DNA from: Rotaria macrura
Lineage: Eukaryota; Rotifera; Eurotatoria; Philodinida; Philodinidae
Assembly: GCA_900239685.1 (NCBI GenBank)
Contig: OENT01000019.1
Span: forward strand, 1 to 64,000
Reading direction: 5' to 3'
Length of the DNA: 64,000 nucleotides
Shown here: positions 13,930 through 23,999 of the stretch, piece by piece
Position numbering within the stretch: the first letter of the stretch is position 1
Layout: every line of letters starts with the position of its first letter
Position numbers and translations under genes: made by a program
Notes under the pieces: generated by a model
Told to the model about the DNA's origin: nothing
What the model saw: only the letters and a program-made list of their open reading frames with translations
Databases searched by the model: none

Positions 13930-15869
13930 TTTATCTGTACCTATAAATGCAGACAAAGTTGTCTGTCGTCACTAGTAGAAAATGATCATAATTAACGATC
14001 ATGGATCATTAGTTGTTAGTTGTTGACAATATCTTTTTTTAAACATACACACACACAGACACACACATACATATATCTATATCTATGTATGTATGTATAT
14101 ATATATATATATATATACATGTTATAGATTGAAGAAAAAGAGAAAAGCGTAATAACAAAGCTGGATGTTGTCAATTGAAGATTAGGTTTACTTGTCGAGT
14201 CTTTTCGGAGAGAAAAGACGGAGAGTTGATTGATATAGATTAGGCACGGCATCTATTTTCAAGGAGGAAATCAGCGACGTCTTGTGGTGCTGCTACTCAA
14301 GTCAATGTCGCATTTCTTTATTTCTTTTAGGTCGATAAACGAACATGCCAAGAAAGAGAGAGAGAGAGAGAGGTAGTTGGAAACAGATATTCGTCTCAGT
14401 TGCAATTCTCCTTATCTTCTCTTGTATGGTGTGGATGTCAATATCCAAGTACGAAGTGTTTCGTTGGATGTACCAATAAACATGGCTCCAAGTTTCATCA
14501 CACATCAACTATCTACTTCCAAGATCAATCATCGCAGACAAACATACGTGTACATAAATATATAAGATGCGATTTCTTCGTCTCGTTTTTTCTTTTTTGG
14601 TTTATAAACTTCTCGAGATGCATACCAACATACATATACGTATGTAGTCATTGATGTCGATCATTCATTCATCCATTCAGGTTATTTATCAAATGTGAAT
14701 AGCTAAGGATACGAAGGATGGGCAATATTTCTTCGACGAAAAGCAATCATCCTTGGAATTTCTTCCTTTTTTTTCTCTATCGTTACTTTAAAAAATAACT
14801 ACACATATATCTATCAACAAGACTCGATATTACTTATCAATCACTCAAAACTTTTTTCTTCGAATACCATCACGTATATCTATTAATTTTTTTATAGATC
14901 ACACTGAATAGACACAGTATATAATATACACACATATACACTTACAGAATCGATTGAAACACCAACACAGAACTATTAACGGAAATTGTCGTAGTCGTGA
15001 TACCGAAAAGACGATATCTCTATCTGTATCATCATCGACAAACATAATAAGTAGTATTAGTAAGTTGAGAGAGATATGCGATGGAGGCGCAAGAGAGAAC
15101 CCTAATCACAGGCGAACAGTAGTAATATAGAAGAACAACAAAACAAAGACGAGGGAAAACAGACGAAGACAGAAGAAAAAGAATACTCTTCAAGAGCGAT
15201 CGCCATACATAAGACTCGATCTATTATCATTATGCGACATACAACTACAGTAGTTGCACGTAGAGAGCGAGCGTCAACGGTGACGATTACATGATTAGTT
15301 CTCGAACTCTAAAATAGAAAAAAAAAAGAAAAGAAAAAGAAAGAAGGTCGACGACCTCTTCCCATTACACATAAATGAATGTAAGGTGGACATTACGGTT
15401 GTTTTAGTAATCATACTGATCAATACGATGTGTAAACTATGTCAAAATCGTAAAGGTCATTCTCATCAATATAAATGAACATTTTTCGAGAATAATAATA
15501 AATAAATATACTTACATTGGTCTTAAACTTATATGTTGATAAATATTTTAAACTTTGTTAAAACTGTTTATTACACAATAGTTTTGATCACTTAATTCAT
15601 TTTTCTTTCGTCTTCTACTGAACTGATCAAGAAATCTAACACGCAAAAGATAGATAGAGAAACACTTGACAAAGAAAGAAGAAGAATAAGAATAAGCAGA
15701 AGAAAAAAAACCCGAAAGGTAAAGATAATAGTTCGATGTGTCATGTCAACAAACAAAACAAGACATGAACTGTATAGATAGGGAGAGAACACTTTACCTG
15801 AATTGATTTCACATCAAATGAAGTCCATTGTTCAACTAGTGATTTGGTGTTTGTATTTATTGTTGTCAT
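2442..15869 (-). CDS. CUX1: CUX/Cut homeobox transcription factor, 20 exons, 1589 aa
   Basis: Cut-class transcription factor acting in the nucleus. Exons (minus): 15869-15798, 13460-13350, 8836-8710, 8646-8548, 8475-8449, 8385-8318, 8038-7999, 7872-7715, 7645-7442, 7348-7242, 7167-7037, 6850-6410, 6345-5812, 5718-5570, 5496-4568, 4502-3988, 3922-3845, 3533-3363, 3308-2792, 2733-2442; they total 4770 nt. Residues 1-380 form the CASP/CUX1 coiled coil: exon 2 contains DESDQSRRKLVELSRDFKKN, exon 4 begins DPVPALDYIQ, exon 10 contains KLQSQADYNEIKREL. CUT domains lie near residues 626-706, 1033-1107 and 1239-1320. The homeodomain lies near 1365-1420 (DNA 3177-3010) and has WFHNSR, with the His50 typical of Cut. 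Linkers are rich in S, T and N, with poly-A near 750, PLDLS near 979 and an N/D-rich tail. Human CUX1 is 1505 aa. The start at 15869 matches the vertebrate N terminus (short leader, WxxFD). Orthology to one vertebrate paralogue (CUX1 or CUX2) is not claimed. Confidence 0.93.
2827..2970 (-). repeat. Coding trinucleotide tracts (Asp/Asn runs) in CUX
   Basis: Within CUX exon 19, downstream of the homeobox, ATC/GTC and ATT trinucleotide runs on the plus strand encode, on the minus strand, an Asn run, then a mixed acidic stretch and about eleven consecutive Asp. These are microsatellite-derived homopolymers and are likely polymorphic in length. Confidence 0.85.
6911..6930. repeat. (TA)n microsatellite in CUX intron 11
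   Basis: Pure TA dinucleotide run in the 186-bp intron between CUX exons 11 and 12. No function is evident. Confidence 0.9.
11385..11414. repeat. (TA)n microsatellite in CUX intron 2
   Basis: About 30 bp of alternating TA following a GTATGTATGT stretch. Similar runs recur near 13910, 14100, 16015, 16140, 16370, 16615, 16920 and 23385, which makes TA arrays a marker of the CUX 5' region and the intergenic DNA. Confidence 0.9.
13063..13133. repeat. GAA/GAT purine-rich array
   Basis: Run of GAAGA, AAGAAG and then GATGAT units on the plus strand in CUX intron 2. It is a purine-rich simple repeat with no coding role. Confidence 0.85.
13461..15797. other. Long CUX intron 1 (2.3 kb)
   Basis: Intron between CUX exon 1 (ending ATT CAG) and exon 2 (starting CAT GAT CTA). 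The donor is gtaaagtg and the acceptor is ctag. It contains CA, AG and TA simple repeats and no recognisable gene. Confidence 0.8.
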
Positions 15870-16360
15870 ACTTCATCTAAAATTGTGTTCTGAAATAACT
15901 TTTGAAAACTAAAAACTACCTATCAACCATATACATAAATATATGGAAAGTCATGGAATAAGAATAACATACTTTAAGGAATCTGGAAAATAAGAACTTA
16001 AGTATGCATGCATATATATATATATATTGCATACGTTCAATAAATTTCTCTACGATATAATTCTCAATCTAAAGCGTGTCTGTGTTTGTGTATATCTGTT
16101 GGGAGATGAATGTGTTCACCTGCATCTGCCAATAAATAAATATATATATATATGGTTCTGATTGCTTTACTTGTATTTGTCTGTGTACGAACAAGGCAGC
16201 AAAGGGACAAACTGATAAAGGGTGGTAGTAAAATTTCTCTGTCACTCTCACGTTCTACTTTATCCTGCACTTTTTTGTGCTTTGCTATTTGTTCCGATCA
16301 TGTTGTTATCGACTCAACGGTAAAGTCACGGCTTGACGAGTGATCGCATAAGCATGTGCT

Positions 16361-16401
<41 letters not shown>

Positions 16402-18059
16402 ACGACTTTATTGGAAATGACTGCTTATGATCGATTGCCAACTAACTCGACATACAACACGTCGACAAAGAAACAGAAAAGAACAAGCGTGTAGGGGACT
16501 TGAAGGAAAATACTGGTGATAATACGAAGACTTGCAAACATATGTATGTTTCGTACGATTTCTGTTTTTCAATCAATTCTGCCAAAGCTAAGCCTTCCTC
16601 GTTTTTATTTCGATATATATATATATATATCACAATTGATCACAGAACGATCGAACTACGGAATACAGATTGAAAAGAAATCGATACATACACAATAAAC
16701 TATATTGGCGTTTTTTTTCTTTTTTTTTGCATTCAAGTATATTATGTGTGCATTGGTGTGCTCAAGGTAAAAGTAAAACGACAATGACGATCTTACCTTA
16801 TTGATCTAATCAATTCTGTCGTCAAGATCATAATAATTCTTTTCAAGCCCGTCATCGTCTTTCTCCTTCCTTGGGGGCGACTTATTGAGAGAACATGCAC
16901 CTGATTTATGATCAGCTTTATATATATATATATATGTGTGTGTGTATGTATGTCTGCTCCTCCCTTCGTCTTCCTTGTTCGCTTCTGTCGTCCATACTTT
17001 AATGAATGCTCAATGTTAATGTATGAAAAAGCAGAAAAGAAGGAAAGAAAAGAAAATGTTACTAGTATTACTAGTACCTAGATCATTTCAACATCAATAA
17101 ATCAGGTAGATTCTCCGTTCTCTCTATTGTCGTATAGATTTACATTGTCAATTTTCTTAAATATGCGCAAGCCCGGGAGGTAACATCCTGCTAGAGAGAA
17201 GAGCTTGACACGCCATCAACATATGCTCACATACTCATAAGGGGCTAACTTTCACATAAAATGATGGTGATTGGCATTGGTAAAAAGAAAGAAGACACGA
17301 AATGCAAATTAGATACGATTGAAGAAAATTGCTTGGACATTAATGAGAAAAGAAAAGGTAGTAGAAGAAAAAAGACAACTCGTGCGATCGCATAGAAATA
17401 AGCTATACCTGTCATAGGAAAAAAAAAATGCTCAAGTATTATTCATTAATTGTAGAAATAAGTAAGAGAGAAAAGAGGAAAGGTCAGATCATGGATTTTT
17501 AGACAGTATAATAAGATGAAAGAGTACGACATAGAAAAGCTAATGATCACCATTACAATAAGTCTCAGAAGACATATACAATAAATAAAATATTCATAAT
17601 GGTCTTACTTTTTAACTAGTTCACAAATGTAGTCCCATAGAAGTCTATCTGTCGCTATTTTTTTTTTCTTTTCATATTATTTTTTGTGATAAAAAAAGAA
17701 ATTAAAAAAATCATAAGAATTGTGACCTAGTAGTATGAATGTTTTAAATAAACTAAAAGATCTTTGTAAATTTCGTCGAAATAAGATTCAATAGAATTTA
17801 ATTTATGAAAAGAAATCGATCCGTTTATTACTTGTTTCCATTAATCGTCATCATTGAATTGAATCGATAGGGTGTTCATATAAAGAGTCACTTTTTTTTT
17901 TTTATTTCAATATTTTCTTTTTTATTGTCTTCATTAAATGATATCTCGCACAATTTTATTCTATTTGACTAGTAATAGTGTATAAAGAAATATGAGTGAC
18001 ACATAAAAACCTGTAAGTATGTACAAAAGAAAAGCCAATTTATCTGATTGAAGTACAAT
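15870..18059. other. Intergenic region upstream of CUX
   Basis: Between the CUX start and the 3' end of the UVDE gene. It holds several TA microsatellites (notably 16368-16396) and short AT-rich ORFs without recognisable similarity. The proximal part presumably carries the CUX promoter and 5' UTR. I could not place a TATA box or initiator with confidence. Confidence 0.6.
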
Positions 18060-18065
18060 TTTATT
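18060..18065 (-). promoter_or_regulatory. AATAAA polyadenylation signal overlapping the UVDE stop
   Basis: On the minus strand the stop codon TGA is followed by ATAAAA, so a canonical AATAAA hexamer begins with the last base of the stop codon. If used, it would give a 3' UTR of only about 10-30 nt. Alternative downstream signals cannot be excluded. Confidence 0.45.
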
Positions 18066-20385
18066 CATTTTTTTGTTTTCTTTTTTGGTTTCGATTTATA
18101 ATTTTTTTCTTCCTCTTCGTCGTCGTCGTCATCATCTTCTTCACTCTGCGCTTTTTTCGATTGTTTCTTTTTCTCTACACGCTTTCGCTTTCTATCATTA
18201 GCTTCATTTTTTAAACGTTGTGCATTTTCATAAATGTAACGATAATTACCAGGATCTATATCAACGGTTTGATCACGAACACGTTCTCGAGCAGCATAAG
18301 GCACTGCTATAATTGCACTTTGTTCTTTATCTTTGATTTCCAACATAATATCAAATTGAAGATCACGTGTTTCTCTTGCAAATAATTCAAAATGTTTTTC
18401 ATCAATATGTTCTGTATGAGCTCCGACACGTTTGCCTGCTTGTTGAGTAGCATAATCGATCATTGGACGTTGACCATCAGGCCAAGTTGCAAAACATTGC
18501 TTCATGACTTCGATCATCGGTTCACCATTATTTAAACAAGCATGATGAAGATTATCAAAAAGAATTGGTATTTTTGTATGCTCATGAATGTAAAGACAAT
18601 CTTGAACAGAAAATAATCGATCATCATTTTCAATTACAAGACGTCGTCGAATAGAATCACTTAATTTAGTTTTATAATGATCAATAAATCGATTCATTGC
18701 TGCCTAATAAAAATAAAATGCATACGAACATAAAAGAATTATGATATAACCATTGAATATTTTTTTTTTCATCGATATCGATGAGACCAAGATAAGTTTG
18801 CAAATATTCAGATTCTTTCTTTACTGATAAAGAATTATGCATGTTGAAATGCAATTTTTACCGATAACAATACACTGAGAAAATAAAATTCAAGACCAAC
18901 AATTTTATTTGAAAACCGTATCCATAGATCAGAGATCTCAATGGGTCAGAAGTCTTTTGATAATAAGTGTGAAACAAGATGAATTGAAACATTTTGTCGA
19001 TGAGATTCTATGAAATAATTATTGTAGTTTTTCGTGGATGCTATATTTCTTTCTCATAGACAGTTTTTTTCGATAAGTAGAGTTTCGTTTTTTGAAAATC
19101 TTTGGTATATACCGTTAGAAATGTACAAAAGATTTTCGAGAAATAGTTATAGTTGTTGAAAGTGAATACCTATGTCAAACAATATAGTTTCAATGAAAAA
19201 GTACACACTAATTATCGAAAGATTTTCAATCGGTTGAGATATCTAGTATTGATATGTTCTATGGTTCTCCAGTTCTAAATTGAACTTTATCTGGTTATGT
19301 TCAGTTATTAAACGGTAAAAGAAAACAAGCTACGATTCCTAATAGAAGGAGTCGATGGTCAAAGTTGTACTTCAACCTAACATCTTGTGGGAAAAATATA
19401 TTGCTCAACATTTCTTGAACTATTATCCAATGCGATAGATAACAGCGTCAAGCCAAAATTTCTTTGTTCTAGAATTTTCTTACAATATTCACCTGGTATT
19501 ATAGATTTCATTCAAATGATCATAGGTATTTATTGATGGGACATGAGCTCGAATGATGCCAAATGTGTCTTTGTCTCACGGAAACTAACTGGCAGACTTT
19601 ATTTTACTAATAAGAATCAAGTAAAATCTAGAAAAAATTATATACCGTATTCTTATATGTTCTCATAGATATTCAAATTTCTTGAAAATTATTTTTATCT
19701 TTTCTTTTTCAAGTATTTCACAGTATAGATCCGAATATTTTACCATTTTATCACCATATAAACCACCAACGTGAATTTGAATTTTTGCACTCGCATCTAG
19801 ATCCATTTCATCTAACAATCGACAATGATAATCAAGTTCAGAAATACTTCTATTAATAATATTTTCATCTTTAGCATTAATTAAACAGAATTGATCCGGA
19901 TGCATACTAATACGACAATCATTATCTTTAATATATTGTCCTATTCGACGTAATGTTGAAGAAAAATGTTTCGCCCAATCAATTTTGCATACTGGATGAC
20001 TTGCAAATGGTACTGTTTGAGATGATATTCGGAAAAAATAGAAACCATGTTGAACATTATATTCGAGAATTTTTTGTAAGCATGTTAAATTTTGACTTGT
20101 TACTTCAAGAAATTTTTCATTGGTATACTGGGCCAAACGAAATATATGATTCGCAGTACAAAGACTTGTACAAATACATGGAAAACCGATTTTCATGCCA
20201 GTTGAACATAGAAGTTTAGAAACATTTCGTAGAGCCGAGAGTTTGTCTTCATTCGAAGATTCAGCAGGTTTATCGTCTTTTGCAGCTGCAGTAGATTTCA
20301 CCTCGTTCTTTTTAACTGAAGATTTTGTTGACACTACGTCAGCTATAATTTTTGGGACGCGTTGACTTCGATTGCGTACTTCCAT
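18065..20385 (-). CDS. UVDE: UV-damage endonuclease (UVDE/Uve1/UvsE family)
   Basis: Repair endonuclease that nicks DNA 5' to UV photoproducts and some abasic sites; it is a metal-dependent TIM-barrel enzyme known from bacteria and fungi. Two exons: 20385-19744 and 18703-18065, separated by a 1040-bp intron, giving 426 aa with phase 0 at the junction (GDK M|AAMNRF). Conserved blocks appear in order: IGFPCIC, FFRISS..VPFASHP, RISMHPDQF, ELDYHC..LD, QIHVGGLYGDK, RRRLVIENDD, IPILFDNLHH, VGAHTEHI, DIMLEIKDKE. These hold the His, Glu and Asp metal ligands and the carboxylate/Lys motif of the family, so the enzyme looks intact. The N-terminal 60 residues are polar and less conserved. The C terminus is Lys/Asp-rich with NLS-like KRKR and KPKKK. 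The start at 20385 is the first in-frame Met; an upstream exon is possible because an AG lies just before it. Confidence 0.93.
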
Positions 20386-20934
20386 TATATTATTCTAGAA
20401 GAAAACAAAATATCATATAAGGCACTGTACTTCAAACAAATAAACTAATTGTAGAAAAGAATCTAATCCAAAATATATGTAAGAATGAGGAAAGTAGAGA
20501 AATAATACTTAGTGTTCAAAAATTCCGATGTTGGCATACGTAAATTAAAACAGCTAAAAAGTCGACTTCGAATTATAATTATTATATGAAATATTATAAT
20601 ACGAATATAAAATGAATTTTTTTTTCTTCTTTTCAAGTAGACAACATCAGTTCTTTTGTTTTATTGAATCTAAAAGTCTGTGATGCTTATTATTGTGCAT
20701 TAATTTAAAAAAAAAACAACTGAACAAAACAAGATTGTCTAGTACAGAAAAAAAGAAAGGAGAAAAGGAACACATGAAAAACAGTCAGCAGAAACATGAT
20801 AGCATCTAAAATCCCAAATATATAAAATCTGACAGAAAAAAAAACAGAAATATAGTAATAAGAATTGAAAACAACAACAATATATTCTTGTACATTATAT
20901 ATCTATATCGAGAAACAACAAAGGATAAACAAGA
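20386..20934. other. Intergenic, UVDE promoter side and Ras-like 3' flank
   Basis: 549 bp of AT-rich DNA between the UVDE start and the stop of the Ras-like gene on the same strand. It must contain the UVDE promoter and the end of the Ras-like transcript. No other feature seen. Confidence 0.6.
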
Positions 20935-22071
20935 TTACAAGACCGTACAAGAACACCGTTGATTATTATCCTGTGCCTTTTGTTTTGAAGATGATACATT
21001 ATTATTTATTTGATTTTGATATTTGTTTCTTCTTATTAATCGTACAAGTTCAATAAATATTTCATCAATATTATAACGTGTTCGAGCTGATGTTTCGAAA
21101 TAGGGTATACGCATAGAAGCAGCTGCCGTACGTGCATGAACATCCATACCCATTTGTCGTATATCTAATTTATTTCCAATCAACAACATAGGCACATTGT
21201 CTGTATCTTTAATTCTTAATATATCACGATGTAATTTATAACATTCATCCAATGAACGACGGTCGGTTAGAGAAAACACAAGTAAAAATCCTTCACCAAC
21301 ACGCACATATTGATCACGCATCGGTTTGAATTCTTCTTGTCCAGCTGAATCAAGAATTTCTAATTGAGCTATTTGATTATCGATTAAACATTGCTTTACA
21401 TATGAATCTTCTATTGTTGGATCATAATCGGAGAAGAAAAACGATTTTACAAATTGGATGGTTATTGCTGACTACAAAACAATAAATAGACATTTATAAA
21501 TATACAATCGATATCTAGTCTAATTGACGAATCTAGTCAGACTAAGATAGAATAATGACAGATGCATTATTGTTTCTAACGATAGCGCTGAGAAAAATTT
21601 TCGTTCATATCAAGTAAAAAATCACTGATAGTGATAGGAACACAGTATGATTAGAAAGTCAATGGTAAAAGTAAGTATCTCAAATAGTAATCTATGTACA
21701 CGAATTGAATAATACCTTCTTTCAAACTCAAGATTAGTCTTAAGTATCCTTCTCAATATTATCTAAACGCATTTTTCGTCATTTAAAAATAGAATGACTA
21801 GAAAAGTAAAGAAATTGGTCATTGTAATGCATAATTATTGATTTAACTATTCATTGTTTTTCTTCTTTCAATCAACAAATCATTGTCATATTCGATGTGT
21901 CTCAAAAGCGTATGAACAATTATAGAAGAAACAAAAATAATCAAAAAAACTTACTTTACCAACGCCACCACTACCCAATACAATTATTTTATAGGTAGGT
22001 TTATCTTTTGTTTTTTTCGTTGCTGAATTTACATGACTATTAGACGAAGATGTTTTATGGTTTCGTGGCAT
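20935..22071 (-). CDS. Ras-family small GTPase (R-Ras/M-Ras-like), 217 aa
   Basis: Membrane-anchored GTP-binding switch. Exons: 22071-21955 and 21471-20935, phase 0, joined at GSGGVGK|SAITIQF so that the P-loop spans the junction. All G motifs are present: P-loop GSGGVGKSA, switch I YDPTIEDSY, switch II DSAGQEEF with the catalytic Gln, NKLD and ETSAR. Switch I and the effector region match Ras/R-Ras/M-Ras rather than Rab or Rho. About 28 basic and Ser-rich residues precede the G domain. The C terminus is CTVL, a CAAX box whose final Leu predicts geranylgeranylation, with an adjacent upstream Cys as a possible palmitoylation site. DSAG replaces the usual DTAG. An in-frame Met also exists at 22101, but an acceptor-like TTTATTTAG lies between the two, so the MPRNHK start is preferred. 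The exact subfamily is uncertain. Confidence 0.88.
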
Positions 22072-23935
22072 GTGTCTCGATCTTCTTTCTAAATAAATCA
22101 AATGAATAAGCCTCTATGCCAAAAACAAGATATCTACTAAATGTATATGGGAGAGAAAAAAAAGAAAAGGAAAGAAAAAGAAAGAACAACTGTCAACCCA
22201 CATAATATGTACAGAGTGATCAGAATTGATTTACTGAGTACTACATATCCAATGTAACTCCTTCATTTACCTTGACTATTGATATATTATGTATATATGT
22301 ATATATATATGTATGTGTGTATGTGTAGATATTACGTCTAAGCTTAAGCTGATAGTTGTTGGCATATATGTCTCTATGACCTTGTCATCATCATCATCAT
22401 CGTCGTCGTCTTCGTCGTAACTCCGCCGTCGGTCTCCGATGATTTATGAGAGAACAGATGCCATCGACCCTTCATCGAATGAAAGAAAGAAGATCAAACA
22501 TCGATATCTAGAATAGAAGGGAGGAAAAAAAATGGCCGATGATCAGAGAATACATGGAAAAAATGCATCTGGGACAGGTAAAAAAAGATGAAAACGAAGA
22601 AGTGTAAGACAGAAATGTTCTTTTGTTGTACATTGTCAATTATATTGTATTCGACATAATATACCAAATGAGAATTACGTATATCATATAGTTTCTGTTT
22701 CAATTCGAACAAGAAATGTCGATGTAACAAGATCAGTTGTCGTTGTTGGATAATGATAAAATTTTGATCTTTGTTCGTTTAATTTTCGAAATTCTTAAAT
22801 TTCATTCTTTTATGATATTTAATGAATGTGTAGAAAAAGAACCGAAAACCTAAAACAACTGCTACAATTGCACTTATCCATCATTCGAATGAAAGAGAAA
22901 AAAAACTGCACATTTTTCGAACTAAACGAAGTGCATTAATTGAGTCTAACAAGTAAGGTGTCTGGTATTTGTTTGCATTCGTGCAAATTCCTATGTTTAT
23001 TCAACGATGCATCCTAAGACAATAGGAAGCGTCAAGAAAAAAAAAACGAGAAGAATTCATTTTCTAAACAGTTTCTTGATTACATAACACAACTGTTGTT
23101 TTTCTTCGCTTTGATTCTCATATATTTTCTGCTTGTCGAGTACATATTAGCATAGCCAGTCTATTTATTTGCATACTTTTTTTTTGTTGTAATCATGTTA
23201 TTTAGGTGGTAAATTATGATCTTGACAATACAACAGTAGGAACATTCTCGTCACAATTTACACAGGCCAAATGTCAACATTTAACCCCACCGAGCGATTT
23301 GTAATCTTTTCCTTTTTTCCTCTCTCTTGCATGAGTCGTCATTCTGTCTACTCATGGTAATTATACGATGTAGGGAGGCGCATGTATATATATATATATA
23401 ATCTTTATCAAGAATAGTCGTAAATCATTATATTGTTATTGATTTCCCACTACTCCTTTCCGAGTGCATAGAATAAGTAACAGAATAGAAGACATGTCCA
23501 TGAAACAGTTATTACATACGTATCATTTTATGCTATATGAAAGAATACGAGACGATCGATAACCTTCCAATTCTATGCTAATACAATAGGAATAAATCAA
23601 TTCCTGCGTTAAATCTTTCAAATAGAAAGGCGATTAAAATTTGCTTGACATGTAGGATTTCATAGAAAGAAGAAATATCATATGACAAATATTCAATTAT
23701 TGTCATCATTTTTTTCGATTTTCTTACAAGCACATAAGAAAGAGTGTCAGTATTAGAAGATATTCGATATATATATTCTTGATGAAGCTCTATCAATGAA
23801 TAAATCATGTCACATGTGTTCGTAGAAAAGATTCATAATGTTTCATTTGTTCATGTAAAATAACGTGTACAGTTTTTCATTAATACGATTGACTTATAAA
23901 TCAAAATTTTGATGATCTTTACTGTTTAAACATAC

Positions 23936-23999
23936 CTGATATCCGTTAATAATAGTTTCTGATGATGACATTAAATGACTTGTAGAAATTTAAGGGAAT
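23936..23999 (-). other. Possible non-coding 5' exon of the Ras-like gene
   Basis: A 64-nt segment on the minus strand is bounded by an AG acceptor (TTTTTAG) and a strong donor (CAG/gtatgt). It contains ATG TCA TCA TCA GAA and stays open to the donor. Spliced to the AG at 22092 just ahead of the Ras-like start, this frame would hit a stop within the next exon, so it could be a 5' UTR exon carrying a short upstream ORF. RNA evidence is needed. Confidence 0.25.
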
